Positions 41,651 through 50,200 of a DNA stretch of 61,003 nucleotides are shown here, piece after piece. Below the pieces are notes generated by a model that ran no database searches, was not told where the DNA came from, and was given only the letters and a program-made list of their open reading frames with translations. Every line of letters begins with the position of its first letter. Positions within the stretch are counted from its first letter, which is position 1. Location: NCBI GenBank assembly GCA_003650925.1, contig QMSP01000008.1:1-61003 (forward strand), in the 5' to 3' direction. Position numbers and translations under genes: made by a program. Origin of the DNA: Thermoprotei archaeon (GTDB taxonomy: Archaea > Thermoproteota > Thermoprotei > QMSL01).

Positions 41651-43357
41651 TCATACGATCAAACATATCAACATGATGGCAATTGTCGAGATAGGCATCA
41701 CTTCCTTGACTACAAGCCTATAGCCTATGTCTAGGGCCTTCATCATATCGTGTAACCTCTTCCCATAGACTCTTACTCTCCCAACATCAATACATCCGCA
41801 TAGAAAGCCTACCTCTTTAGCTGCTTGTTTAAGTTCTTTGGCAAGCTCTACAGCCTCGCCTATAAGGAGCTTGTGCTTTTCATGCTCTCCTAAGGCTCGA
41901 TAGCCTCTACCCCCTAGCTCAAGACCACATACGATATGAGTGTCAGTAGTCGTTACGATAACTACTTTCGGCCTCACGGCCTCGTGAAGTGCTCTCTCCA
42001 ACATGTCTTTGAATTCTCGCCTCATGTTGTTCCCATCCAAGACAGTGAGGAGGACCTCATCTTCATCATACTTCAGGTATAAGCCTCCTATGCCTCCAAG
42101 TCCCATGCCCTCCTCAAGCCCTATGCTGACTTCCTTCACCATCATAGCTCCTAGAAGATTTCTGCACCTTATGCCTCTTAGACCACTAGCTTCATCAATA
42201 CATGTCTTGATCACGTACTCCAAGTCCTTCAAGTCCTCTTGTGTAATGGAAGCTCTCTCGTCTATGGCATTATGAGCATCTATAAGTATTAATCCTTTGA
42301 AGCCATGCCTTCTAGCCTCCTCATCAGCCCATCTCCACAGGCTCAAAGGCAGATCCTCAATTCCTCCTTCAGTAGTCGACACTATGACTATCACATAATC
42401 GTTCATTACCATAGCGTACGCCTCATACTTCCTTCCTCTGACCTTCATTACTTTGCTGACCATGGTCACTGGGTCCTGCCTTCTGACTATCCTCTTTATC
42501 TCCTTCAAGGCATGATCCAAGAATATGTCAACATCTTCACGTACAGCTACATCCTCTTCGTGCGTCACAGCACCGTGAAGAAATAGTATAGGAAAGCCTT
42601 CCCGCTGACTATAGTCCTTCATGAGCCTAGAGGGCAGGTCGCTACTACCTAGGTTTCTGAAAGGACCTGGATGTATTTCAGGTATGAGAATCAACCCCTT
42701 GATGTTCCTCTTCCTATCAAGCATAGCTATATAGAAGCATCTGCTGGTCTTCTCCTCACATATTTTCTTGAGGTATTCCTCATAGGGCTCGATCTTGTAG
42801 GCGAGCCACATCCTTAGAAAGGAGCTACAAAGCTCTATGAAGTCAAGCCCACATACATCCCTTACGTACTTCTTGATGATGCTGACCATGATGAGCAAAG
42901 GTATCATGCTGAGAGAAATGAACATCATGACGTTATGGAGTGAAAATACACCTCTGAACGACAATATAAAGGAGCCTAGAGCTAGATGAAGCACTAGGAT
43001 CAAAAGAGCTATCCCAACACCTCTGAGAAAGGTTATTATAAAGGAGTTAAAATAGGTCTCAGGCGCTAGTGTAATGAGGTCACATTTTCTCCTCATCAAC
43101 ATAGTTATCCACAAAATGAGCACTGAGACCATGGATAGAAATATAGTCCTGGATAGAGTGAAGTACTCCTTATTCAAGATCATGAGAGGAATGTTACTCA
43201 ATATCGGGATGAGCAGCATGAATGCGCATGTATCAGAGCTGAGTCCCATGAACTTCATCAGGAGAATCATAACTAGGAGCTCTAGTGCTACGACCATGAC
43301 CATAATGTATACACTTGGCAATCTGAACAGCTTCTTGTAGTATGCACTTATGTTCAA
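41651..43357 (-). CDS. DUF2070 family membrane protein
   Basis: A 568-residue protein. The N-terminal half has about six or seven transmembrane helices (1-180); a cytosolic domain follows with GLILIPEIHPGPFRNLGSSDLPSRL (about 222-246), the signature of DUF2070. Further blocks are GLILIDAHNAIDERASI and VIVTTTDTHIVCG. A last hydrophobic helix ends the protein. The His-rich motifs (EIHPGPF, DAHN, DTH) suggest a metal-dependent enzyme acting at the membrane face. The family is archaeal and uncharacterised. Confidence 0.9.
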   Translation of the reverse strand: MNISAYYKKLFRLPSVYIMVMVVALELLVMILLMKFMGLSSDTCAFMLLIPILSNIPLMILNKEYFTLSRTIFLSMVSVLILWITMLMRRKCDLITLAPETYFNSFIITFLRGVGIALLILVLHLALGSFILSFRGVFSLHNVMMFISLSMIPLLIMVSIIKKYVRDVCGLDFIELCSSFLRMWLAYKIEPYEEYLKKICEEKTSRCFYIAMLDRKRNIKGLILIPEIHPGPFRNLGSSDLPSRLMKDYSQREGFPILFLHGAVTHEEDVAVREDVDIFLDHALKEIKRIVRRQDPVTMVSKVMKVRGRKYEAYAMVMNDYVIVIVSTTEGGIEDLPLSLWRWADEEARRHGFKGLILIDAHNAIDERASITQEDLKDLEYVIKTCIDEASGLRGIRCRNLLGAMMVKEVSIGLEEGMGLGGIGGLYLKYDEDEVLLTVLDGNNMRREFKDMLERALHEAVRPKVVIVTTTDTHIVCGLELGGRGYRALGEHEKHKLLIGEAVELAKELKQAAKEVGFLCGCIDVGRVRVYGKRLHDMMKALDIGYRLVVKEVMPISTIAIMLICLIV

Positions 43358-43429
43358 TCCTATGACCCCACAGATTTTCTGGCTTTTGAGTCTATATTTA
43401 AAGCCTGTCTCTCAAGATAAATATACGCT

Positions 43430-44020
43430 ATGCCTGAACCAAAGATAATTGGAGAGAGAATAGAGAAGTGCCCCTACTGTCATGCGAAGACACTTAGGAT
43501 AACTGAAGTAGTGCATACTATACCTTATTTTGGCGAGGTCCTCATAGTGACCACTAAGTGCGAGTGCTGTGGATATAAGCATACCAGCGTATCCTCTTTA
43601 GGCTTTAAAAGGCCTACTAGATATGTGGTGGAAGTTGAGAAGGAGGAGGACCTCAACATAAGAGTCATAAGGTCAGGAACCGCCACCATAAGGATACCAG
43701 AGCTTGGGATCCTCATAGAGCCAGGGCCTATAGCCCAGGGTGAGATAACCAACATAGAAGGAGTTCTGATCAGCGTTAAAGAGCTAGTTGAAGGTCTTCT
43801 TCAAACAGCTGAGAGCGAAGAGGAGCGTGAGTCCTGTAGAAGATTTCTAGCTCAGATAGAGAGGGCACTTAAGGGCGAACTCAGATTTACCTTCATAATA
43901 GAGGATCCCCTTGGGAGTAGTGCTCTTATAGCTGAGGACTCAGGAAAGGTTAAAACGGAACCGATAAGCTCTGAGGAATTGAGAAGAATAAAATATGGAG
44001 AGCTAGCATTAGTAGATTAG
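43430..44020 (+). CDS. ZPR1 zinc-finger domain protein
   Basis: A 196-residue single-module ZPR1 protein. The CxxC...CxxC finger (CPYCHAKTLRITEVVHTIPYFGEVLIVTTKCECCG, split here as CPYC at about 14-17 and CECC at about 47-50) is followed by the A/B beta domain (RSGTATIRIPELGILIEPGPI). Eukaryotic ZPR1 has two modules and acts in eEF1A folding and growth signalling. Archaeal single-module forms have no settled function. It is followed by Sec61-beta after 12 bases. Confidence 0.93.
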   Translation: MPEPKIIGERIEKCPYCHAKTLRITEVVHTIPYFGEVLIVTTKCECCGYKHTSVSSLGFKRPTRYVVEVEKEEDLNIRVIRSGTATIRIPELGILIEPGPIAQGEITNIEGVLISVKELVEGLLQTAESEEERESCRRFLAQIERALKGELRFTFIIEDPLGSSALIAEDSGKVKTEPISSEELRRIKYGELALVD

Positions 44021-44032
44021 GAGGAGGTTGAC

Positions 44033-44209
44033 ATGTCAAGGAGAAGAAGAGAAAGAGGAAGGCCTATGCCCCTCTCATCGGCAGGCTTGGTTAGGTTCTT
44101 TGAGGAAGAGATAAGAGGCATAAAGCTAAGGCCTGAGATAGTAGTGGTCCTTACCATAATGCTTATGGCACTAGTAGTTCTAGCTCACATGCACATTATT
44201 GTACCTTAG
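44033..44209 (+). CDS. secG: Preprotein translocase Sec61-beta subunit
   Basis: A 58-residue tail-anchored protein. A basic N-terminus (SRRRRERGRPMPLSSAGLVRFFEEE) precedes a single C-terminal transmembrane helix (about 35-54: EIVVVLTIMLMALVVLAHM). This is the archaeal Sec61-beta layout, including the conserved GLVRFF block just before the membrane. It is part of the SecYE-beta channel. An SD (gaggaggttg) precedes ATG. Its stop overlaps the convergent MazG-like gene by 4 bases. Confidence 0.93.
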   Translation: MSRRRRERGRPMPLSSAGLVRFFEEEIRGIKLRPEIVVVLTIMLMALVVLAHMHIIVP

Positions 44210-44496
44210 ACCTCCTTACATCTACATGGTATTGATTTACATCTGGGACAGTAGCCTGGATACTTCTTCTTTACAGCCTCCTCTAGGTCTATGCCTAGGA
44301 GGTTACATAGACTACAAAGCCAGGCAAACACATCTCCTGCCTCAAGCGAAGCCTCTTCTGAACTCCCCTTCAAAATAGCTCTGCCAAGCTCCCCAACCTC
44401 TTCAACGAGCCACATATAGGTCCTCTCGATACCTCTCCTCGAATCTCTCTCATAGTAGATCTTCCTCATAAGGTCTTGAAACTCCTTTATTCTCAT
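44206..44496 (-). CDS. MazG-like nucleotide pyrophosphohydrolase with C-terminal cysteine cluster
   Basis: A 96-residue protein. The all-alpha NTP pyrophosphohydrolase motif is LVEEVGELGRAIL (ExxE, about 30-42) with EASLEAGDVFAWLCSL (ExxxD, about 47-62). It would remove noncanonical or excess dNTPs. The tail CPRCKSIPCRCK carries four cysteines in 10 residues, likely a metal knuckle. It is translationally coupled to PolD large subunit (4-base overlap), suggesting dNTP pool cleaning at the replisome. Confidence 0.9.
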   Translation of the reverse strand: MRIKEFQDLMRKIYYERDSRRGIERTYMWLVEEVGELGRAILKGSSEEASLEAGDVFAWLCSLCNLLGIDLEEAVKKKYPGYCPRCKSIPCRCKEV

Positions 44497-47400
44497 GTGC
44501 TCTCCCTCATGAACTTTTCCAAATCTAGATGATACGCCTCCCTTCTAAATGTGACTTTTAACATAAGCTCAAGGAGTGCAAACCTTTGCCTGACGTAATC
44601 CTTAACTTTATAGGTTTCAACAATGCTTCTAGCGAACTCCAGATACTTCTTAACCGTTCCTTCGTGAACCGTGAGCACGATCTTGCCTCCACATCTAGGA
44701 CATCTTCCCCCAAGAGGGGGCCTTCGATATATGGCGTTGCATGATGAGCACCTGAACTTCTGTGAAGCGAAGACTCTTAAGTTGCCCATGAGGTCAGGTA
44801 TGAAGTGATGGACAAGCAATCTCTCAGCCACATCATCTTCATCTACTGCTAACATCATCTTGGCTATCTTAAGCTGAGCCCTCACCTTCTCGCTCATAGT
44901 CTTTAATGACCTGTAAGCTGTATCCTTGGGTCCCATGACTATGGATGATGTAAAGTGAGTGAAGCCAAGGTTCATGAAGGGACTTTTAGTACCATAAACT
45001 CTATCCTCAACAGTCTCTATCATTCGCTTAAGGTCTGAGGGCATAGGCATCCCTAGAGTGTGCTCATAAAACTCAGAAGGATATTGCCATACAACATCCA
45101 TGTTGTATACTTCATCATCCACCTCTTTGGGATTAACTATGACGGTAACTACTAGTGGAGCATCCATAAGACCTCCTCTATGCTTTGGTAGATAGTGCCT
45201 AGAGAAGTTGAGCAGGACATCAAGAGCTAGCATTACGGAATCCTCATCTCCATCACAGTTCCTCCTCTTCGCTGCATGCCAATATGGATGTGCAAATATC
45301 ACATTGGCATCAGTGAAGCCTATTATTCTGCCCACTATACCAACAGACGTATGAGGGGCAAGCCCTATGACGAGATGTCCTATGAGGTCTTCCAGCTTCT
45401 CGACTTTATAGAAAGGCTCCATGCCATAGACCTTCTCAAGCAACTCATCAACGAACTTAGCAACTCTTACTAGATACTCTCCTGCCTTTCTAGGAAGTAT
45501 TACATCCTGAACTTTAAGTTCCACTATCTGCTCATCATCCACTAGAGGCCTACCCTTGTAGTCCTTGTCATAACCCAGCTTCCTTAGCTTATCGACAGAA
45601 GTACCTATCTCCTTAGGCTTGAAATGTGTTATTGGAGCATTAGTAGCATCAAATCTGATAGTTCCATCCTTGAACACATAGACGTCATGTATGGCTCTCA
45701 AGATCCCTTTAACAAGTGGCTCTGGCTCCTTATCTTCACTCATAAGGCCTTTTACGCACTTCACATCCTTAGGCACCTTTATATTAAACTTCCTAACCAG
45801 TGTACTAACATAGCTCTCTATGTTAATGTTCATAGTGGTAAAGGCTATGGTGTTCATTCCACAGGAAGGGCATCGTGCTTTATCAAGCTCTCTTCCACAC
45901 CTAGGACATCTCCTGATGATTTTCGTCCTTTGTCCACATAGTGGACATGAGTAGTCAAAAGTCCTCCTCCTACATATTGGGCATATCCTGTTCACAACCT
46001 CTACTCTTATTGTTCCTCCTTTAGCCGCTTCACTAAGACTTCTCTTTCTTCCTCCAGTTTCGCCTAGTGGGAATAGTGCGTGTACAGGAGGAGACATTCT
46101 CCGTGGAGAAGCTTTCTCTGGTCTTCCCATTCTCAATCCTGTGTACATGATTACTTTGTTCCTCAGAGGTATTCCGCTTATACACTCAATGTACTCTCTA
46201 ACATCATGATAGTACCATGATGGTATATCCGCTTTATGAAAGAACAGTTTATATACTATAGGAGCGTGCTCCTCTATTAACACCTCATCATCCACGACCC
46301 TGTGTGGCACCCCTAAGAGCTCAAGCACTCTCTTGGCCTCTGGCCTCATGCTCTTGACTCTTATAGCCCTTACACGACCCTCCTTCTTCAATACCTTGCT
46401 CTTTATGGCGAGCTCCTTCATGAGTAGCTTAACGTCCTCAACTCTTACGTTATTCCAGAGATAGGTATATTTGGGATGTAGCGGCACCTTGAGCTTCTCT
46501 GCAAGTAGAAGAGCTTCCTCAGGGGTTGGCCTTATCCTTAATGGCTCATCTATCATCCGCCTTAGCCTGGCTGGGTCTAGGCCCAGGGCTTTGATATGAT
46601 TGACCTCTATGTCCTCAATCTTCTTCCTCAGATCTTGAGCCCACCACTCCTCACAATATCCTGAAGGCACTAGGGGATAGTTATTCTCCTTAAACTCTCC
46701 ATAAGCTACTAGGATGTCCCCAGCGAAGATGACCTCCTCTACTTGATCCTTTATTCTAACAGCTTCTTCCATATCCTGTACTTGTAATACACTTCCATCT
46801 CTGAGCTTAACTATGGGTCCTTCAATGCTATCTACAGGCATGACGATGGCACTCTTGCCAGGTCTTTCAGTCCTAACTTGAGTGCCAATAGCAAGGAACT
46901 CGCCCAATATTACCATTGTGGCGGGGTTCATACCTATAGCAGCTAGGCCTGTGTTTCTAGCTCTACCATATCTTATCCTAAACCCTCCTTTTCTGGATGG
47001 ATGTGAGAATATGGGTCTCCCAGCCACTACATCTTCGAGATACTTCTCGGAAGGCTCTACTGTACCTCCCTCTTTCTTATTCCTATCCTTGATAAGCTTA
47101 TGTAGCCAATCCCATCCCTCAATCCTCAGCTCCTCTACCAAGGGGATGAGCTTACGAGCCTTGGCTATGATGCCATCGTTTATGACTCTTAATGCTCCTC
47201 CTCTTACCCTATTGGTCTCTACTCGAGGAAGGTCTCGATGAATAGAGACCTCAACTAGATCGGTAGGCACGCCAGTGACCTCGACGGGAAGGTGGCTTAC
47301 TACTAATCTTATCTCCTCATCACTGGCATGATATTGAAAACGAGCAACTCTTCGCTCATACAGTCTTAGCTCTTCTAGATATCTCTCGACCTCCTCTTTG

Positions 47401-47915
47401 GTGGGCTTATATTCAGAGAGCTTGAGGAGTCTACGCACGTAATCTGCCAACAACACACTGAGGGCCTGCTCAGTTCCGCCTGCTGACCTTATGGGCCCTG
47501 CATAGTATATCGCCAAGTAGAGGCTTCCATCAGGATTTCTTTTGAACTTTATACAGTCGATACCTTGGATAGGAGCGGCAGTCACGCCATCAGTTAACAC
47601 AGCAAGACCTGCTCTTATTGATATCTCAGCCTTCCTTTCATCACTTAAATCCTCAAGCCTATATATAAGAGCCTTTGAAAGCTCGAAGGCAGCTCTCTCC
47701 TTACTCATGCTCTTAAGGAGCTCTCTTATGATCTCTGCTATGCCTCTGATGCCTAGAAGGCCTTCAACCCTCTCTGCTAGGTCTCGAGCGGACTTTACCT
47801 CTACATAAGGCTCAGGGTCGATGCCCTTACTTCGAGCCTTGTTAGCTATCTCTAGAAGCCTGTTGAAGCTATCCTCGATGAGCCTGAAGTAGGAGTCCAT
47901 GTCACCTTTGTACAT
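44493..47915 (-). CDS. polC: DNA polymerase D large subunit (DP2)
   Basis: The 1140-residue catalytic subunit of the archaeal replicative polymerase PolD. The double-psi-beta-barrel catalytic site is NCDGDED (886-892), with both aspartates needed for metal binding. Zinc motifs include CPICRRRTF, CPLCGQR, CPRCGREL, CPSCG (about 640-700) and the C-terminal CSSC ... CPRCGG (about 1056-1076). Length matches intein-free DP2 proteins, and no intein is present. It overlaps GGGP synthase by 14 bases and MazG by 4. PolD is absent from typical Crenarchaeota. The small subunit DP1 is not in the window. Confidence 0.98.
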   Translation of the reverse strand: MYKGDMDSYFRLIEDSFNRLLEIANKARSKGIDPEPYVEVKSARDLAERVEGLLGIRGIAEIIRELLKSMSKERAAFELSKALIYRLEDLSDERKAEISIRAGLAVLTDGVTAAPIQGIDCIKFKRNPDGSLYLAIYYAGPIRSAGGTEQALSVLLADYVRRLLKLSEYKPTKEEVERYLEELRLYERRVARFQYHASDEEIRLVVSHLPVEVTGVPTDLVEVSIHRDLPRVETNRVRGGALRVINDGIIAKARKLIPLVEELRIEGWDWLHKLIKDRNKKEGGTVEPSEKYLEDVVAGRPIFSHPSRKGGFRIRYGRARNTGLAAIGMNPATMVILGEFLAIGTQVRTERPGKSAIVMPVDSIEGPIVKLRDGSVLQVQDMEEAVRIKDQVEEVIFAGDILVAYGEFKENNYPLVPSGYCEEWWAQDLRKKIEDIEVNHIKALGLDPARLRRMIDEPLRIRPTPEEALLLAEKLKVPLHPKYTYLWNNVRVEDVKLLMKELAIKSKVLKKEGRVRAIRVKSMRPEAKRVLELLGVPHRVVDDEVLIEEHAPIVYKLFFHKADIPSWYYHDVREYIECISGIPLRNKVIMYTGLRMGRPEKASPRRMSPPVHALFPLGETGGRKRSLSEAAKGGTIRVEVVNRICPICRRRTFDYSCPLCGQRTKIIRRCPRCGRELDKARCPSCGMNTIAFTTMNINIESYVSTLVRKFNIKVPKDVKCVKGLMSEDKEPEPLVKGILRAIHDVYVFKDGTIRFDATNAPITHFKPKEIGTSVDKLRKLGYDKDYKGRPLVDDEQIVELKVQDVILPRKAGEYLVRVAKFVDELLEKVYGMEPFYKVEKLEDLIGHLVIGLAPHTSVGIVGRIIGFTDANVIFAHPYWHAAKRRNCDGDEDSVMLALDVLLNFSRHYLPKHRGGLMDAPLVVTVIVNPKEVDDEVYNMDVVWQYPSEFYEHTLGMPMPSDLKRMIETVEDRVYGTKSPFMNLGFTHFTSSIVMGPKDTAYRSLKTMSEKVRAQLKIAKMMLAVDEDDVAERLLVHHFIPDLMGNLRVFASQKFRCSSCNAIYRRPPLGGRCPRCGGKIVLTVHEGTVKKYLEFARSIVETYKVKDYVRQRFALLELMLKVTFRREAYHLDLEKFMREST

Positions 47916-48675
47916 TCTGCATCCTTTCTAGAGCACCCTCTCGAATCCCCTTAACTATTTCCTTTATTTTAACTTCCACATCCTCTACTTCCTCCACAAT
48001 AGTGCCTGTGACTATGCACTTTGCGCCTGCCTTCGTTAAATTCTTTGCGACTGTTCCCTCTTTTATGCCTCCTCCTACGATCACTGGAATATCAACCATG
48101 TTAGCTACCTTCTCAACAAATTCAGGAGGTAGTGGTCCTGGCGCTCCTGAACCCCTCTCCAGATAGACAAACTTCATGCCCAGATATTGAGCAGCCAAGG
48201 CATATATTGCTGCTATCTCAGGGTGTTTGATAGGTATGGGTCGCGCTCTTCCTATGAACCCTACAGCCTCCCCAGGCTCAATCACTATGTAGCCCATGGG
48301 TATGGGCTCTATGCCATACTTCTTGACTATTGGCGCGCCAAGGGCTTGTGCTTCTATGAGGTAATAAGTGCTTGTTGAGTTCAACAAGCTCATGAACCAC
48401 ACAGCGTCTGCATATCTACTCAGCCCTGTTATGTTGCCTGGGAAGAGTATTATGGGTATCTTCACTCGCCTCTTCATCTCAACTATGAGCTTATCAAGCT
48501 TAGCCTCGGTAACCCCTATAGATCCTCCCACCATTATGGCTGCTGTGCCTGCTCTCTCTGCAGCTAAGGCTATCTCTGCTCCCTCCTCAGGGTTTACCTT
48601 ATCTGGATCTATTAAGGTAAGATGTATGGCTCCTTCTTGGCTTATTCTTGACATTAGGTACTTGTAGACCCTCAA
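47902..48675 (-). CDS. Geranylgeranylglyceryl phosphate synthase
   Basis: A 257-residue TIM-barrel enzyme of the PcrB/GGGPS family that makes the first ether bond of archaeal lipids from sn-glycerol-1-phosphate and geranylgeranyl diphosphate. Motifs: HLTLIDPDK (about 18-26), VGGSIGVTE, IPIILFPGN, YLERGSGAPGP (about 171-181), PVIVGGGIK. The length is standard. It overlaps DP2 by 14 bases and Elf1 by 4, so it is within one transcription unit with replication genes. Confidence 0.97.
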   Translation of the reverse strand: MRVYKYLMSRISQEGAIHLTLIDPDKVNPEEGAEIALAAERAGTAAIMVGGSIGVTEAKLDKLIVEMKRRVKIPIILFPGNITGLSRYADAVWFMSLLNSTSTYYLIEAQALGAPIVKKYGIEPIPMGYIVIEPGEAVGFIGRARPIPIKHPEIAAIYALAAQYLGMKFVYLERGSGAPGPLPPEFVEKVANMVDIPVIVGGGIKEGTVAKNLTKAGAKCIVTGTIVEEVEDVEVKIKEIVKGIREGALERMQNVQR

Positions 48676-49019
48676 GAGGACACCTCTTCCTTGTGCTCCT
48701 CACTTCCCTTTATTAGCTCGCCCTTAAGTTCTTCTTGAATCTCTTCAGCTACTTCACCTTTCACCTCTGGTAGCTCAATTCTCCCCTCATAGTACGCATC
48801 TACGAATTTATGATAGGCATCAACAGGTTTGAAGATCGACGGTACTGGAGTTTCGAAATGTATTCCACAGCTTCCACACTTCACAATGGCTTTCACTTCG
48901 CCTTTCCTCTCAATGTCAACCTTGACAGTTCTCCTACCACAATGGGGGCACTCAAAGACCTCAGGTATTCTCTTCTTCACCTTGACAACGATCTTCCTTC
49001 TTCTCCTTCTCCTTCCCAT
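48672..49019 (-). CDS. Elf1-like transcription elongation factor
   Basis: A 115-residue protein. The basic N-terminus (GRRRRRRK) is followed by a zinc ribbon (ECPHCGRRTVKVDIERKG, then KCGSCGIHFE, about 22-56) and a helix that contacts RNA polymerase (VDAYHKFVDAYYEG). This is the archaeal Elf1/TFS-type elongation factor. An acidic tail of about 40 residues is longer than in many homologues. Overlaps the next gene by 4 bases. Confidence 0.9.
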   Translation of the reverse strand: MGRRRRRRKIVVKVKKRIPEVFECPHCGRRTVKVDIERKGEVKAIVKCGSCGIHFETPVPSIFKPVDAYHKFVDAYYEGRIELPEVKGEVAEEIQEELKGELIKGSEEHKEEVSS

Positions 49020-49102
49020 CTCTAGTCCCTCTAATCTTTGCTAGTCCTCCGGGGATATAACTATTGTTTTGAGCCCCAAGCATTGTCGATTGCTTGTAAA
49101 CT

Positions 49103-50155
49103 TCAGGCCTTTACAATATCAGTGAAGCTAGTGCTTACGATTCTGACCCCTTTACCGTCAGCTTTCACATCAACATTTGTTATAACAACCTTTGTGCCAA
49201 GGTTGTCCTTTTCTATTTTATGGGCTGCTCTTCCCCAGAGTCTAACCTTGGCAGCACTCCCTTTATCCTCTATGACTAGATCTCTTACATCTACCTCCCT
49301 ATCACCTCTCACCATAACCTTCGTCAATCTACCTACGTACACTATCGTGCCTATCACATCTATCATCCTTAGGCCTGGCTTTAACTCAGAGGGGACTAGT
49401 GGTCTCCTGTAGTTTTCATCGATGGTATCAACACGTCCTCTCAGGCTCACTTCATCTATGTGACATAAGTACCAACCTCTTCCAACCTCTCTAGCTCCCT
49501 CTACCTCGATTAGAAGACCGTCTCCTAACATTTCTAATCGGTGCATAACAGGTGATAAAATCTTCAGAACCATGTACTCGTCGCTACTATTTTTTACCAC
49601 TACTACTGCACAATAGTAGCCTTTTAAGAAATACTTCCTCACGAGCTTCACAACAACTCCCTCTATGCGTCTTCTCTTGATGAATTCACCTCTTCTAAGG
49701 CTCGATGGATTTACCACTATGCTTCCCTTTTCATCAACTATCACCTCTACATACTTCTTCTTGGTCAAAAGTCTTCCAGAAACCCTTATGATGTCTCCTT
49801 CTTTGATCTCTACATTCCTGTTCTTTATCTTGACCATGAAAGGCCTTCCCTTTCTATCAACAACTCTCAAGACAATACTTCCTCTCCTAGCCTCAATCTT
49901 CTCTACAACACCTGAGAGTACAGCTGTCCTCATTCCCTCTACAACCTCATCTAGTTCTATCTCTACAAAGGCGCTATCGCCAGTTTCAACATCAACACCT
50001 AGCTCCTTGGCCACGATATAGGCAGCTCCTTCTTCTGTTACAAGCCCTCCCAGCTCTTTGACCTTCCTCCTGATCATTGATTCCACTACTTCTCTCCTCA
50101 GATGAGGCCTATGCTTGAGTATGAAGCTTATTATGTCCTCAACACTAAGGCTCAC
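49103..50155 (-). CDS. Replication protein A-like single-stranded DNA-binding protein
   Basis: A 350-residue protein. The N-terminal helical segment (IISFILKHRPHLRREVVESMIRRKVKELGGLVTEEGAAYIVAKELGV) is the signature start of archaeal RPA large subunits. At least two OB folds follow (RRGSIVLRVVDRKGRPFMVKIKNRNVEIKEGDIIRVSGR; VRGDREVDVRDLVIEDKGSAAKVRLWGRAA near the C-terminus). No zinc finger is visible. It binds ssDNA in replication and repair. It lies between Lhr and Elf1 in the operon. Confidence 0.92.
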   Translation of the reverse strand: MSLSVEDIISFILKHRPHLRREVVESMIRRKVKELGGLVTEEGAAYIVAKELGVDVETGDSAFVEIELDEVVEGMRTAVLSGVVEKIEARRGSIVLRVVDRKGRPFMVKIKNRNVEIKEGDIIRVSGRLLTKKKYVEVIVDEKGSIVVNPSSLRRGEFIKRRRIEGVVVKLVRKYFLKGYYCAVVVVKNSSDEYMVLKILSPVMHRLEMLGDGLLIEVEGAREVGRGWYLCHIDEVSLRGRVDTIDENYRRPLVPSELKPGLRMIDVIGTIVYVGRLTKVMVRGDREVDVRDLVIEDKGSAAKVRLWGRAAHKIEKDNLGTKVVITNVDVKADGKGVRIVSTSFTDIVKA

Positions 50156-50200
50156 AGTAGGGGAGAATCTCTACGCTCTCTAATTTTCCTATCCTTTAAA